NCBI RefSeq assembly: GCF_045629565.1
Contig: NZ_JAZQRL010000078.1
Coordinates: 1 to 64,000, forward strand
Direction: 5' to 3'
DNA length: 64,000 nucleotides
Source of the DNA: Arcticibacter sp045629565
GTDB taxonomy: Bacteria > Bacteroidota > Bacteroidia > Sphingobacteriales > Sphingobacteriaceae
In this document: positions 43,394 through 52,609 of the stretch, piece by piece
Layout of the letters: each line of letters opens with the position of its first letter
Numbering within the stretch: position 1 is the stretch's first letter
Program-made: the position numbers and the translations under genes
The notes under the pieces: generated by a model
Databases searched by the model: none
What the model was told of the DNA's origin: nothing
What the model saw: the letters and a program-made list of their open reading frames with translations, nothing else

Positions 43394-46300
43394 CTGCTCA
43401 TTATTGGATGGAATTCAATTTGCTGATGCAGCGGAAGTGTAACTGCAAATACATTACAGTCGGCTTGTGCCGGTCTCAACTCAAGATTTCCTTTATGTAG
43501 CTCTGTCAGGGAGCGGGAAATGGAAAGCCCGAGTCCGCTGCCCGGTTGATTTTCTGTAAGCTTCATCCGGTAGAAGGTGTCAAATATTCTTTCTTTCATG
43601 TTCCAGGGAATGATATAGCCGTCATTCTTGATCAGGATGGTAAATGTAAGGTTGCCTTCAAAGACAGGCAATATTTCAATTATGGCGGTCTTAGCGCCGT
43701 ATTTAATAGCGTTGTTAATCAGATTACTCATGATTTTGTCGAACGCTCCGAGATCGATATAAGCGAAGAATTTATTGGCGGGCAGTTCCAGTATAAAGCG
43801 TATATTTTTCTGCTCGGCCGCAGGCTTAAAGCGAATATAGTTGTCTCTTACTAATTCACAAATATCCGCTTTGACGAAATTGAGGCTGAACTCCCTGGTT
43901 TCCGTCTTTCTGAAGTCGAGCAGCTGGTTGGTAAGATTAAGCAGGCGCTCGGTGTTTTTCTGCATAATCATCAGGTTATGCTTGATCTGGGGTACCTCCT
44001 CGGCCCGTTTGATGATTTTTTCCATAGGCCCTTTGATCAGGGTGAGCGGGGTGCGTATTTCGTGAGCTACATGCGTAAAAAATTCAATTTTTGCCTGGTA
44101 GATTTCCTTTTCTTTTTTGTGCTGGAATATTTCGAGCCTGCGTTTGTTTTTTGTCTTGGCGCGTCGGTGATAATTGCGTATAGCGAGGTAGACGAATGCA
44201 AACGAGAGCAGGACGTACAAGAACAACGCCCACTTACTTTTCCAGAAGGGCGGTACAATTTCAATTTCGAGATGTGTTTCGTCATGATTCCATACGCCGC
44301 TGTTGTTAGCTGCCTTTACTTTGAAGATATAATTTCCTGGTGGAAGGGAGGTGAAATAAGCCTTACGGTTAGTTTTCAGATATGTCCAGTCATTGTCAAG
44401 CCCCTCCATCTTGTAGGCATACTCGGTTGTATTTAAGGATGTGTAGCTTAAGGCCGAGAAATCGATACTAAACGAGGATTGCTCATGCGTTAACCATATT
44501 TTTTTGGTGAAGGTGATGGATTCTTTCAGCGGTGAGTTGGCGTTCTGGACATCTATCTCCTGACCGAATATTTGAAACCCGGTGATATAAACCGGTGGTT
44601 TATAGGCGTTTTTAACAAATGATGAGGGACGAAACCTGACTAATCCGTTGACGCTTCCGAAATACATTCGTCCGGAGTCATCTTTAAAGGCAGAATTGTA
44701 GTTCAGCTGGTCGCTCAGCAGTCCATGCGCCCTGGTATAGGTTCTTATTTTTTCTGTTTCGGGATTAACGACCGCTAATCCACGCGATGTGCTGACCCAA
44801 AGCAAACCTTCCTCATCTTCCAGCATAGATAGAATTAGGTTGCTTGGAAGGCCGTTCGCTGTGGTATAGCGCTTGAACTTGCCTGCCTGCGGATTCATTT
44901 TATATAAACCTCCCTCGGTGGCAAGCCATATATGCCCCTTGCGGTCTTCGAATATTCGGTTTATGCGGTTGTTGCCCAGGCTTTGAGGGTCATTGCTCTG
45001 ATAGGTGTAAGAACCCTTTCTTCCGGTACGGGGGTCGTAATAGTATAACCCCTCTCTGTATGAGCCGAGCCAGAATATCCCCTTGCTATCTTGAAGCATA
45101 GTGCTGTAGAACATCCGTTCTGGCACACCGGTGATGTGGATGAAATTATCCTCTTTCCTGTTGTACTTGAAAAAGCCGCCGGATGTGCAGAAGAAGAGTT
45201 CTCCGGATCGGCTTTTGTGAATGCTATAGATGAAGTTGCTCTTTAGGGAATTCTTTCCTGCTCCTGCCGAGTAATGTTTAATGATCTTTCCGGTTCTTAT
45301 GTCCATGAGATCCAGTCCGTTTTCGAATGTCCCGATCCAGAGAGAATCGCCCTCGGGAAGCAGGCCATGTATGTTAGTTGAGGCGAGATCATGTTTCTTG
45401 CCCGAGGGCTTAAAATGCACGAACTTCATCGTTCCTGCTTCGAGTTTGTTCAGGCCGGCATCTTCCGTACCGATCCAGAGATTCGCGTATTTATCTTGGA
45501 CGATCTCCCTCACGACATTTCCGCCAAGTGAGTTTTCTCCTATCATGGGGAAAAACTTCTCGAAGGAATTGTATTGCTTGGGATAGTAATTCAGCCCTCC
45601 AAAATAGGTTCCTGCCCAGATTCCGCCTTCCCAGTCTTTGCAAAGCGTGTAAACGGCATTGTCTGACAAGGAGTAGGGATTATTGTATTCTTTCTTGATA
45701 TTAAGGGCCGTTCCGGTTTGGATGTTATAGAGATATATGCCTGATTCAGTAGCAATCCAATAGCGGTCGCCTGATTCGTGCATGAAGTTTCTGGCGAAAA
45801 TCTCTGTGTTGTCTGTGTTCCTGGTTAGGATATTTTTGTAGGTTCTGGTATTAATGTCAAATAGCTTAACACCTTGATTTGACGTTCCGATGAACAGGGA
45901 ACCCTTGCCCGAGTCGTAAATTTTTTCTATCCATTTCGACGATTCGGGTTGTGAGCCCGGCGACACGTCGTAGCTCTCGAAAGTCTGGTTGGCAGGTTGG
46001 TAATGTTCGAGGGTTCCGTATCTGGAGGACACCCAGACCTGCCCATCCTGGAGAGTACTGACGGATGTCGCTTCAAAATAGTTTGCGATGCTGAACTCAG
46101 TGAGTTTTTTTCGGTTTTCGTCGTACTTATAGAGCGTAAATCCGGCGATAAACCAAACATTGCCGTTCCTGTCGATCTGAATTTCCCTTACGTCTTCTGT
46201 TGGACATCCTCTGAGAGGTGTAAAGCTTTCGGTTAGCGGACTGTAGATAAAAAGACCCCTGTCTGTTCCTATCCACATAAGGCCTTTTTTATCTTCGGCG

Positions 46301-46566
46301 AGGGTATGGATGAAATTGCTCTTCAGACTGTTTTGATTAAGGGCATCCTCTCTGAAAATTTTAAAGGTATAGCCATCAAATCGGTTGAGGCCGTCCTTGG
46401 TGCCGAACCAGAGAAATCCCTTACGGTCCTGCATACTGCAGATTACCGTATTGTTTGACAGACCGCTTTCCACCTGATAGCGGCTGAAGTAATAGGGTGC
46501 CGCTCTGGCAACGCTTGTCGCAAACATGAGCGAGATAAACAGTATGAGCGTTTTAATTGGTTGCAA
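43390..46566 (-). CDS. Sensor histidine kinase with beta-propeller periplasmic domain
   Basis: A 1058-residue membrane kinase. Signal anchor (IKTLILFISLMFATSVARA), then about fourteen two-component propeller repeats (WFGTKDGLNRFDGY, GLMWIGTDRGLF and so on) forming a double propeller, then the Y_Y_Y domain (about 690-760), a membrane helix (WALFLYVLLSFAFVYLAI), HisKA with His835 in HVAHEIRTPL, and HATPase (NLINNAIKYG, GSGLGLSISRS). It stops before a receiver domain. It senses a glycan fragment in the periplasm and phosphorylates its coupled regulator. The start is TTG at 46566, in keeping with the -7 box at 46583. Confidence 0.92.
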   Translation of the reverse strand: MQPIKTLILFISLMFATSVARAAPYYFSRYQVESGLSNNTVICSMQDRKGFLWFGTKDGLNRFDGYTFKIFREDALNQNSLKSNFIHTLAEDKKGLMWIGTDRGLFIYSPLTESFTPLRGCPTEDVREIQIDRNGNVWFIAGFTLYKYDENRKKLTEFSIANYFEATSVSTLQDGQVWVSSRYGTLEHYQPANQTFESYDVSPGSQPESSKWIEKIYDSGKGSLFIGTSNQGVKLFDINTRTYKNILTRNTDNTEIFARNFMHESGDRYWIATESGIYLYNIQTGTALNIKKEYNNPYSLSDNAVYTLCKDWEGGIWAGTYFGGLNYYPKQYNSFEKFFPMIGENSLGGNVVREIVQDKYANLWIGTEDAGLNKLEAGTMKFVHFKPSGKKHDLASTNIHGLLPEGDSLWIGTFENGLDLMDIRTGKIIKHYSAGAGKNSLKSNFIYSIHKSRSGELFFCTSGGFFKYNRKEDNFIHITGVPERMFYSTMLQDSKGIFWLGSYREGLYYYDPRTGRKGSYTYQSNDPQSLGNNRINRIFEDRKGHIWLATEGGLYKMNPQAGKFKRYTTANGLPSNLILSMLEDEEGLLWVSTSRGLAVVNPETEKIRTYTRAHGLLSDQLNYNSAFKDDSGRMYFGSVNGLVRFRPSSFVKNAYKPPVYITGFQIFGQEIDVQNANSPLKESITFTKKIWLTHEQSSFSIDFSALSYTSLNTTEYAYKMEGLDNDWTYLKTNRKAYFTSLPPGNYIFKVKAANNSGVWNHDETHLEIEIVPPFWKSKWALFLYVLLSFAFVYLAIRNYHRRAKTKNKRRLEIFQHKKEKEIYQAKIEFFTHVAHEIRTPLTLIKGPMEKIIKRAEEVPQIKHNLMIMQKNTERLLNLTNQLLDFRKTETREFSLNFVKADICELVRDNYIRFKPAAEQKNIRFILELPANKFFAYIDLGAFDKIMSNLINNAIKYGAKTAIIEILPVFEGNLTFTILIKNDGYIIPWNMKERIFDTFYRMKLTENQPGSGLGLSISRSLTELHKGNLELRPAQADCNVFAVTLPLHQQIEFHPIMSR

Positions 46567-46582
46567 AGGTTACGTTTACTAT

Positions 46583-46590
46583 CAAATATA
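46583..46590 (-). promoter_or_regulatory. -7 box for the sensor kinase
   Basis: Minus-strand TATATTTG matches TAnnTTTG and ends 16 bases before the TTG start at 46566. Confidence 0.5.
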
Positions 46591-46772
46591 AGATAGTCAG
46601 ATGATATAGTTCCGATGATTTTGTAGTGTCTGCGGGTGCTACCGAACATGAGAAATAGTGGGAATGAAGCTACACTTTCCAGACTTTTTCTTAACTGCGG
46701 AGTAATCTTTGTAATTTTCAGCAGGAAGTGCCAGCGCCTGAAGTGGGTTTATAAGTTAATCAGGATTGTTTT

Positions 46773-47948
46773 ATGAAGATTGTTTTTATCTGTGGTTCTC
46801 TAGAAGATGGCAAAGACGGGGTGGGAGACTATACCAGGAGACTGGGCAGAAAACTGGTGGAAAACGGTTACTCTATTGGAATCATGGCGTTGCATGACCA
46901 GTATGTGAATGATAAGCCCTGGGAAGAAGAGGAAGAGCCATCTATGAGGACGTTGAGACTGCCGGCGTATTTGACCTGGGAAAGGCGAACGAGCCTGGCA
47001 GCTGATTTTGTCAGGTCTGTCGATCCGGAATGGATAAGTCTGCAGTTTGTAGGCTTCGCTTATCAACGCTATGGCCTGCCCCTTGGCCTGAGCCCTCTCG
47101 TGAAGAAAGTATCGAAAAACCGGCAGCTGCATATGATGTTCCATGAACTATGGTGTGGTATGTCAGCGTCTGCGCCTATAAAGGAAGTTGTTCTTGGAAA
47201 ACTTCAGTACTGGTTTTTAAGGATGATGCTGGCAACGTTAAAACCTGACAAAGTATTTACCAATATTGAAAGATACGAAGGGCGACTAAAGAAGCTGGGA
47301 GAGCAGCCGCTGCTCGTTCCGGTATTCAGCAATATCCCTTTAGCGTCTCACGTCTCTGACATATCCTGGGAGGAGGTAATAGCGAAAAGTAATCTGCAGG
47401 ATTTAGTGACGGGCGTTGACAATAAGCTCGTACTCGGTTTTTTCGGGAGTATATACCTCATTCCGGGCTTCACTGCGCTAATTCAAAACGCTTATGATGC
47501 TGCTTGCAGGCTCGGCCGGGAGTGTTGCATTCTTTTGATCGGAAACAATGCTAAAGAAGACCTGGAAAGGCTTTCCGGCCATGATCTAAAACCCCGCGTT
47601 TTTGAGCTAGGCATGCAGTCTCCCGGGATCATTAACCGGGCGATGGCCCTGGTGGATTTTGGAGTAATCACCACTCCAATTGATGGGATAAACAAAAGCG
47701 GCGGGGCAGCCGCATGGATGGAAAGGGGCATACCGGTACTGGTTTCCGGTGAAGACCCTACCGATAATGGCAATGATCTCCGGGCCGCTTGCGGAGCTTA
47801 CCGGGTGAAATGCGAAGAGGATGTTGTAGAAGCCTTGCTGCATGGGAATCGGAACAGGCAGAACAAAGAGCGGTTGGATGGCGTAGCTGAGGTCTATATG
47901 CGACATCTCTTCCATAAAAAAGCCGCTTACCTGCATGAAGACAGTTAA
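46773..47948 (+). CDS. Family 4-like glycosyltransferase
   Basis: A 391-residue GT-B protein. The N-terminal Rossmann half starts MKIVFICGSLEDGKDGVGDYT, with the glycine-rich acceptor loop, and the second half contains LVLGFFGSIYLIPGF and the acidic segment VDFGVITTPIDGINKSGGAAA where donor-binding residues normally lie. The usual E-x7-E motif is not clear, so donor binding may be unusual. It is the only plus-strand gene of the polysaccharide region and converges with the beta-helix lipoprotein gene. Its last codons lie in the terminator stem. Confidence 0.8.
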   Translation: MKIVFICGSLEDGKDGVGDYTRRLGRKLVENGYSIGIMALHDQYVNDKPWEEEEEPSMRTLRLPAYLTWERRTSLAADFVRSVDPEWISLQFVGFAYQRYGLPLGLSPLVKKVSKNRQLHMMFHELWCGMSASAPIKEVVLGKLQYWFLRMMLATLKPDKVFTNIERYEGRLKKLGEQPLLVPVFSNIPLASHVSDISWEEVIAKSNLQDLVTGVDNKLVLGFFGSIYLIPGFTALIQNAYDAACRLGRECCILLIGNNAKEDLERLSGHDLKPRVFELGMQSPGIINRAMALVDFGVITTPIDGINKSGGAAAWMERGIPVLVSGEDPTDNGNDLRAACGAYRVKCEEDVVEALLHGNRNRQNKERLDGVAEVYMRHLFHKKAAYLHEDS

Positions 47949-47957
47949 GCGGCTTTT
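47918..47957. terminator. Terminator overlapping the glycosyltransferase C-terminus
   Basis: AAAAGCCGCTTA (47918-47929) pairs perfectly with TAAGCGGCTTTT (47946-47957). The 5' arm encodes the C-terminal KKAAY and the stop TAA (47946-47948) begins the 3' arm. A and T tracts on both sides suggest bidirectional action between converging genes. Confidence 0.8.
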
Positions 47958-47976
47958 CCAATGTATACAATATTGA

Positions 47977-49404
47977 TTATTGCTCGATGATAGGAGGCAT
48001 CTTTACGGCGTAGTTGATCGCTTTATTTGCCAGATTTTTAACGTTACCAACAGCCTTGACGTTGGTGAAGGTATTGGTGATAACCCCAAGCCAGCTGTAT
48101 CCTTCCTGGCAAATGTTTCTCACCAGATAGATGTCTTTACTGCCCGGAAGCGCCTGTAGCCTGATACAATGTGCATTCGTGTAAATCGTGTTTCCTTCTA
48201 CAGTTATGTTGCTAACCACTCTGGGTATACCATAAGTTCCTACTACTATACCGGAAGAGTTGCCTTTAGACAAGCGAGTATCTATGACGTTGTTTTTTAC
48301 CGTTATGTCGCGCAGGTTGTTTCCACCATTACCCATTTGGATGCCGCCCACGTGATCTCCTTTGGTTTTAACGGTGTTGTTATTGATCACGATGGCAAAG
48401 CCGTCCTCTTTTAAGCCAGGTGCTATAGCTATGCTTCCTGCGGTAATGGTGTTGAAGCTTAACGTATTTTTCTGTCCGAATATCTCCAGGCCGCTCCGGT
48501 GGTTTCCGTTTCCACCACTGAATACGTTTTTAGAAATCAGCGTATTTTTATAGTATCCGGATATTCCGTTTCCACCCAGGTTTTTGGGGTCGTTGAGCTT
48601 GTTATCGGTGATTTCTGCGTCAATCACATAGGCAGCTGCACATTCGATTGCGAACTGCTTGCCCAGGGTGTTATTAAAGGTATTCTTTGTGATCCGGGTA
48701 TTGTAGTTGTGCTGACTTTGCAGCTGTATGGCCGGTGAATTAGGGTTTTGCGATCCCCAGTTGGTAAACACACAGCTGGTGACGGAGACGTTGCGTGTTC
48801 CTCTCATTTCCAGGCTGGTGCGTCCTGCCCCGGAGAAGTTGCAGTTCAGGAAGACAACGTTCTTTACCTGATAGTCGTTGAGGCCTTTGATTTGAACAGC
48901 GCCCCTGTCTCTTCCCCCTGCAAAATTTACGTTCTCAAAGTGGAGGTTGCTGACGTTATCCGTCACGTACAGCCCTACCAGGTCTGCGCCGGTATTGGCA
49001 GCCTGATTGGCGTTGATCTTGATGTTTTTTAAGCGGATGTTCGATGCACGGGTTGGAATTTTAAAGACGTTGCGTCCTGGTCTGCTTCCTGAAGTCAGCT
49101 TAATCTCCGTAGCATTGCCTTCAATCGACGCATTGGAAGGAAGAATAAGTTCATCTGAAACCATGAACTTTCCGGATGGGAGGATTAACGTTTCTTTCCT
49201 TGCAGCCCAGGTATTGATCAAATCCTGAAGTTCCTTACGCTGATCTTTTCCATTAGAAAGGATGCCGCTATTACCAGATTTTTTGGAAATTGCGCTTTCC
49301 TGTATGCGTGTGGTGTGCTGAATAATATCTTCAGACGATTCCTTCTTGCAGGCAAAATTAAGTGTGGCAAGAAGAAGAATGAAGATCATAAAGACGTTTT
49401 TCAT
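47977..49404 (-). CDS. Parallel beta-helix lipoprotein
   Basis: A 475-residue lipoprotein with lipobox NFAC (Cys19), so it is anchored in the envelope. After a linker comes a right-handed parallel beta-helix of about 13 coils built on N-ladder repeats (LKNIKINANQAANTG, VKNVVFLNCNFSGAG, VTSCVFTNWGS, ITDNKLNDPKN, IVINNNTVKTKG). The fold is shared by pectate lyases, polysaccharide hydrolases and epimerases; no catalytic set is evident. It closes the polysaccharide operon, suggesting trimming or binding of the product. A 16-bp hairpin abuts its start codon. Confidence 0.85.
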   Translation of the reverse strand: MKNVFMIFILLLATLNFACKKESSEDIIQHTTRIQESAISKKSGNSGILSNGKDQRKELQDLINTWAARKETLILPSGKFMVSDELILPSNASIEGNATEIKLTSGSRPGRNVFKIPTRASNIRLKNIKINANQAANTGADLVGLYVTDNVSNLHFENVNFAGGRDRGAVQIKGLNDYQVKNVVFLNCNFSGAGRTSLEMRGTRNVSVTSCVFTNWGSQNPNSPAIQLQSQHNYNTRITKNTFNNTLGKQFAIECAAAYVIDAEITDNKLNDPKNLGGNGISGYYKNTLISKNVFSGGNGNHRSGLEIFGQKNTLSFNTITAGSIAIAPGLKEDGFAIVINNNTVKTKGDHVGGIQMGNGGNNLRDITVKNNVIDTRLSKGNSSGIVVGTYGIPRVVSNITVEGNTIYTNAHCIRLQALPGSKDIYLVRNICQEGYSWLGVITNTFTNVKAVGNVKNLANKAINYAVKMPPIIEQ

Positions 49405-49440
49405 ATAAGTTGATTTCGTATGCTTACGAAATCAACTTAT
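49405..49440 (-). promoter_or_regulatory. Perfect 16-bp hairpin touching the lipoprotein start codon
   Basis: On the minus strand ATAAGTTGATTTCGTA pairs with TACGAAATCAACTTAT over a 4-base loop (AGCA), and the ATG follows with no spacer. It is 8 bases after the glf stop. It lacks a T run, so it may control readthrough or ribosome access rather than act as a standard terminator. Confidence 0.7.
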
Positions 49441-49448
49441 TTTGGTTA

Positions 49449-50555
49449 CTAATCAGTAAATGTTTCTTCGGCTTTTTTAAGTGCCAGGCCTACAACGTGA
49501 TGCATGTCGTAGTATTTGTAGTCTGCAAGCCTTCCTCCGAAGATGGTATTCTCTTCCTGACGTGCCATTTCTTTATATAGCTTGAACATCTCGTTGTTTT
49601 TTTCGTCGTTGACGGGATAGTAGGGTTCGTCTTTCTTTGTCCACTCCATCGGATACTCTTTAGTAATAACCGTGTGCTCCTGCTCACCGAACTCAAAGTG
49701 CTTATGCTCAATAATGCGGGTGTAAGGAATTTCGGAGTTGATGTAGTTCACCACCGCATTCCCCTGATAGTTTGGTATATCCAGATTTTCGTGCTCAAAC
49801 CGGAGGCTTCTGTATTCGAGAACACCGTGCTGGTAGCCGAAGTATTCATCGATCATACCGGTGTATACTTTCATCTCGGCCAAGGCGTCCATTTCCTGGC
49901 GGGAGTCGAAGTAGTTGACACCGAGTCTTACTTCGGTTCCCTCGAGCAATGCGTCAATCAATTTGGTATAGCCCCCGATGGGGATTCCCTGATACAGGTC
50001 GTTAAAATAGTTATTGTCGAACGTGAACCTAACCGGCAGGCGCTTAATGATAAATGCGGGAAGCTCGGTGGCCTTTCTTCCCCACTGCTTTTCAGTATAT
50101 TCCTTGATAAGCGTATGGTAAATGTCTGCTCCGACAAGAGACAGAGCCTGCTCTTCCAGATTTTGAGGGTCGTCGATTCCGGCTTCTTTTACTTGCTTGT
50201 CGATAATCGCCTTCGCTTCAGCAGGCGTCTTCACCTTCCAGAGCTGATAAAAGGTGTTCATGTTGAAAGGCAAGTTGTAGAGATTGCCATTATAGTTAGC
50301 CACAGGACTGTTAGTATAGCGGTTGAATTCCACAAAGGAATTCACGTAATCCCAGATTTTCTTGTTGCTGGTATGGAAGATATGCGCACCGTATTTATGA
50401 ACGTTTATCCCGTTCACATCTTCACAATAGATGTTCCCGCCGATATGGGGCCTTTTGTCAATAACTAAACATTTCTTTCCTTTTTTCTTTGCTTCATGAG
50501 CGAATATTGCTCCGTATAAACCTGCTCCTATGATTAGATAGTCGTACTCTTTCAT
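49449..50555 (-). CDS. glf: UDP-galactopyranose mutase
   Basis: A 368-residue flavoenzyme that converts UDP-galactopyranose to UDP-galactofuranose. The FAD motif is YLIIGAGLYGAIFAHEAKKK, followed by DKRPHIGGNIYCE, and the substrate region has HKYGAHIFHTSNKKIWDYV, QWGRKATELPAFIIKRLPVR and GGYTKLID, all Glf marks. The C-terminus holds GRLADYKYYDMHHVV. Galactofuranose occurs in surface glycans, so the polysaccharide made here probably contains it, drawing on GalE. It lies downstream of the GT4-WecG fusion. Confidence 0.97.
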   Translation of the reverse strand: MKEYDYLIIGAGLYGAIFAHEAKKKGKKCLVIDKRPHIGGNIYCEDVNGINVHKYGAHIFHTSNKKIWDYVNSFVEFNRYTNSPVANYNGNLYNLPFNMNTFYQLWKVKTPAEAKAIIDKQVKEAGIDDPQNLEEQALSLVGADIYHTLIKEYTEKQWGRKATELPAFIIKRLPVRFTFDNNYFNDLYQGIPIGGYTKLIDALLEGTEVRLGVNYFDSRQEMDALAEMKVYTGMIDEYFGYQHGVLEYRSLRFEHENLDIPNYQGNAVVNYINSEIPYTRIIEHKHFEFGEQEHTVITKEYPMEWTKKDEPYYPVNDEKNNEMFKLYKEMARQEENTIFGGRLADYKYYDMHHVVGLALKKAEETFTD

Positions 50556-50597
50556 TCGTTATATAGTAAAATGTAATCCTTCAAAGTCAACGGGTGC

Positions 50598-52592
50598 CTA
50601 ATGGACCCGTGCGTTTTTGGAGTTGAGTGTGTAATGGGAAACCTCAACAGACTTAGTTTGTTTGGCGATATCGGGTGGAATTATTAAAGAATTTTTGAAT
50701 TTCTTACATGCAAGTATGTACATGAAATAGGGGCCGTAATAGAGATATCTTTTCCACATACGTCCAGGCTCATTGATCAGCCTTACTAACCATTCCATCT
50801 TCATATTTATCCAGAATTCTGAAGGTCTGTTAATGGTTCCGGCATAGAAGTCGAATACGGCACCGATAGCACATATCACTCCTGCATCGACAACTTTATG
50901 ATGTTGATAAGCCCATTTCTCCTGCTTGGGCGCAGTCATCCCGATAAACAGCACGTCAGGCTTCACTCGGTTGATTTCTTCGATCATGACACGGTTGTCT
51001 TCGTCGGAAAACTCCTTTTTGAAAGGTGGCGAGAACGTATGAACGCTTACGTTCGGGAATTCCTGATGTACATGTACGCTGATCTTCCGGAGCGTGCTTT
51101 CGGAGGAACCCAGGTAGAAACAGCTGCCTCCCTCTTTTTGTAGTTTGGTCAGCAGGAATTCATGAAGTTCGGCGCCGGCTATCTTCTTTACTTTTATGCC
51201 GTTGAGTAACCGGGACGCGATGGTCATCCCGACACCGTCCGGAAGCAGAACATCCGATGACATAAGCGCTTCTTTAAAAACAGGATCTTTGGTAGTCAGC
51301 ACATAAGAGTACTGATTGATGGTGTTGATGACCGTTTTTCGTTTCAGTTCGATCTTGTCGAGGGATGAATTAAAGACTGGGAAATCCATAATTATGGTTT
51401 CCTGTTTTGGTGCTATCCCTTCTGTTACACCGGCTTTTGAATGAATGGCCGAGCTGTAAATGCTCAGGAGTTGCTCCAGATTATTTTCAGGAGTATAATG
51501 GCATTCGTAGGTTCTTCTCGCGTTGATGCTTTTTATCGTTTTACTGAGGAGGTCCATCGCTTCCCATTCCGCTATGCTTGAACGTAAGCCTCTTATATCG
51601 CCCGGAGTGAACAGGTAGCCGTTGTGGTCATGCGTGATGAGGCTTTCCATCGCACCCAGACGGCTTCCCATGACGACGGTGCCGGTAGAGAATGCCTCCA
51701 GGATGGTCATCGGCATTCCCTCATACCAGATCGAAGGAAATATAAGTGCCCTGGCGGATTTCATCAGGTTTCTTATTTCTTGGTTCGAACGTGGTCCGAG
51801 GTAGGTGATATTGGCGTTTTCACCAGCGAACTGTTCTACATCTTTACGCAGCGGACCATCGCCGACTATGCGAAGTTCATATGCGGTGTTAGAAAATGCC
51901 GCCAGGAGAGTAGGAATCCCTTTTTCGGGGCTCAGTCTGCCAACGTAAAGGTAATACGTCCCTCTGTCCTTAATATTGCATCCGCTGTCGGTAACGAAAT
52001 TCGCCTTTACGTCAATCTGATCTTCGCTCAGCTTCAGATCAGACTTTAAGAAGAGGTCTTTTGAGAATTCATTAAGGGCGATGTAACGATCTACTCCCTG
52101 CCATGTTTTGAGTCTCTTGTGCCAATAGGTGATGCCGGCAAGCCAGAAGGTCTGAAACCGGGAGTTTCGGTAGACCTTGCTACTGATGGCTTTCCAGGGA
52201 AATCGTTCTTTAAGGCTCTCGGTAAAGAGCTTGCCATTATGAAACAGCGTTGCCGATGGACATAGCAAGCGATAATTATGCAAGGTTACCACAACCGGAA
52301 TTTGCAGTTTCTTAGCAGCCCTGATCAATATGGGCGAGGCCGCGAAATGCCAGTTGTGGATGTGTATTACATCCGGCCTGTCTGCCTTGATTGCCGATTT
52401 GAATTTTGACAGGGAGAAGACGTTGAAAGGACCTAATATAAACTTAAAGAGAACTTCTGCCTTTTTTCCTCCATTGTCGAAACACAACTGCCTCGCTTCG
52501 GCAGCACAGGAAAGAAGATCACATTCATTCTTAAATACTTGGTCTTCGCCGCCACTTTGCCCATAAAAAGTATGGATAAGTAATATTTTCAC
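50598..52592 (-). CDS. Fused glycosyltransferase: GT4 plus WecG/TagA/CpsF domain
   Basis: A 664-residue cytoplasmic protein of two enzymes. Residues 1-395 are a GT4: MKILLIHTFYGQSGGEDQVF, VVTLHNYRLLCPSA, LYVGRLSPEKGIPTLL and the donor motif SIWYEGMPMTILEAF (E-x7-E). Residues about 400-640 are a GT26: DVLLPDGVGMTIASRLL, AGAELHEFLL, FYLGSSEST, FIGMTAPKQEKW and IGAVFDFYAGTINRPSEFW. These two are usually separate. The fusion would couple a first transfer onto a lipid carrier to the next one. Its sugars are not known. Confidence 0.9.
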   Translation of the reverse strand: MKILLIHTFYGQSGGEDQVFKNECDLLSCAAEARQLCFDNGGKKAEVLFKFILGPFNVFSLSKFKSAIKADRPDVIHIHNWHFAASPILIRAAKKLQIPVVVTLHNYRLLCPSATLFHNGKLFTESLKERFPWKAISSKVYRNSRFQTFWLAGITYWHKRLKTWQGVDRYIALNEFSKDLFLKSDLKLSEDQIDVKANFVTDSGCNIKDRGTYYLYVGRLSPEKGIPTLLAAFSNTAYELRIVGDGPLRKDVEQFAGENANITYLGPRSNQEIRNLMKSARALIFPSIWYEGMPMTILEAFSTGTVVMGSRLGAMESLITHDHNGYLFTPGDIRGLRSSIAEWEAMDLLSKTIKSINARRTYECHYTPENNLEQLLSIYSSAIHSKAGVTEGIAPKQETIIMDFPVFNSSLDKIELKRKTVINTINQYSYVLTTKDPVFKEALMSSDVLLPDGVGMTIASRLLNGIKVKKIAGAELHEFLLTKLQKEGGSCFYLGSSESTLRKISVHVHQEFPNVSVHTFSPPFKKEFSDEDNRVMIEEINRVKPDVLFIGMTAPKQEKWAYQHHKVVDAGVICAIGAVFDFYAGTINRPSEFWINMKMEWLVRLINEPGRMWKRYLYYGPYFMYILACKKFKNSLIIPPDIAKQTKSVEVSHYTLNSKNARVH

Positions 52593-52609
52593 AGGTGATA
52601 TTTTATAGG

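Noticed and set aside
49674..50468. 264-codon open frame on the plus strand
   Set aside because: It lies wholly opposite the well-supported glf gene and has no recognisable domain; it is a shadow of glf codon structure.
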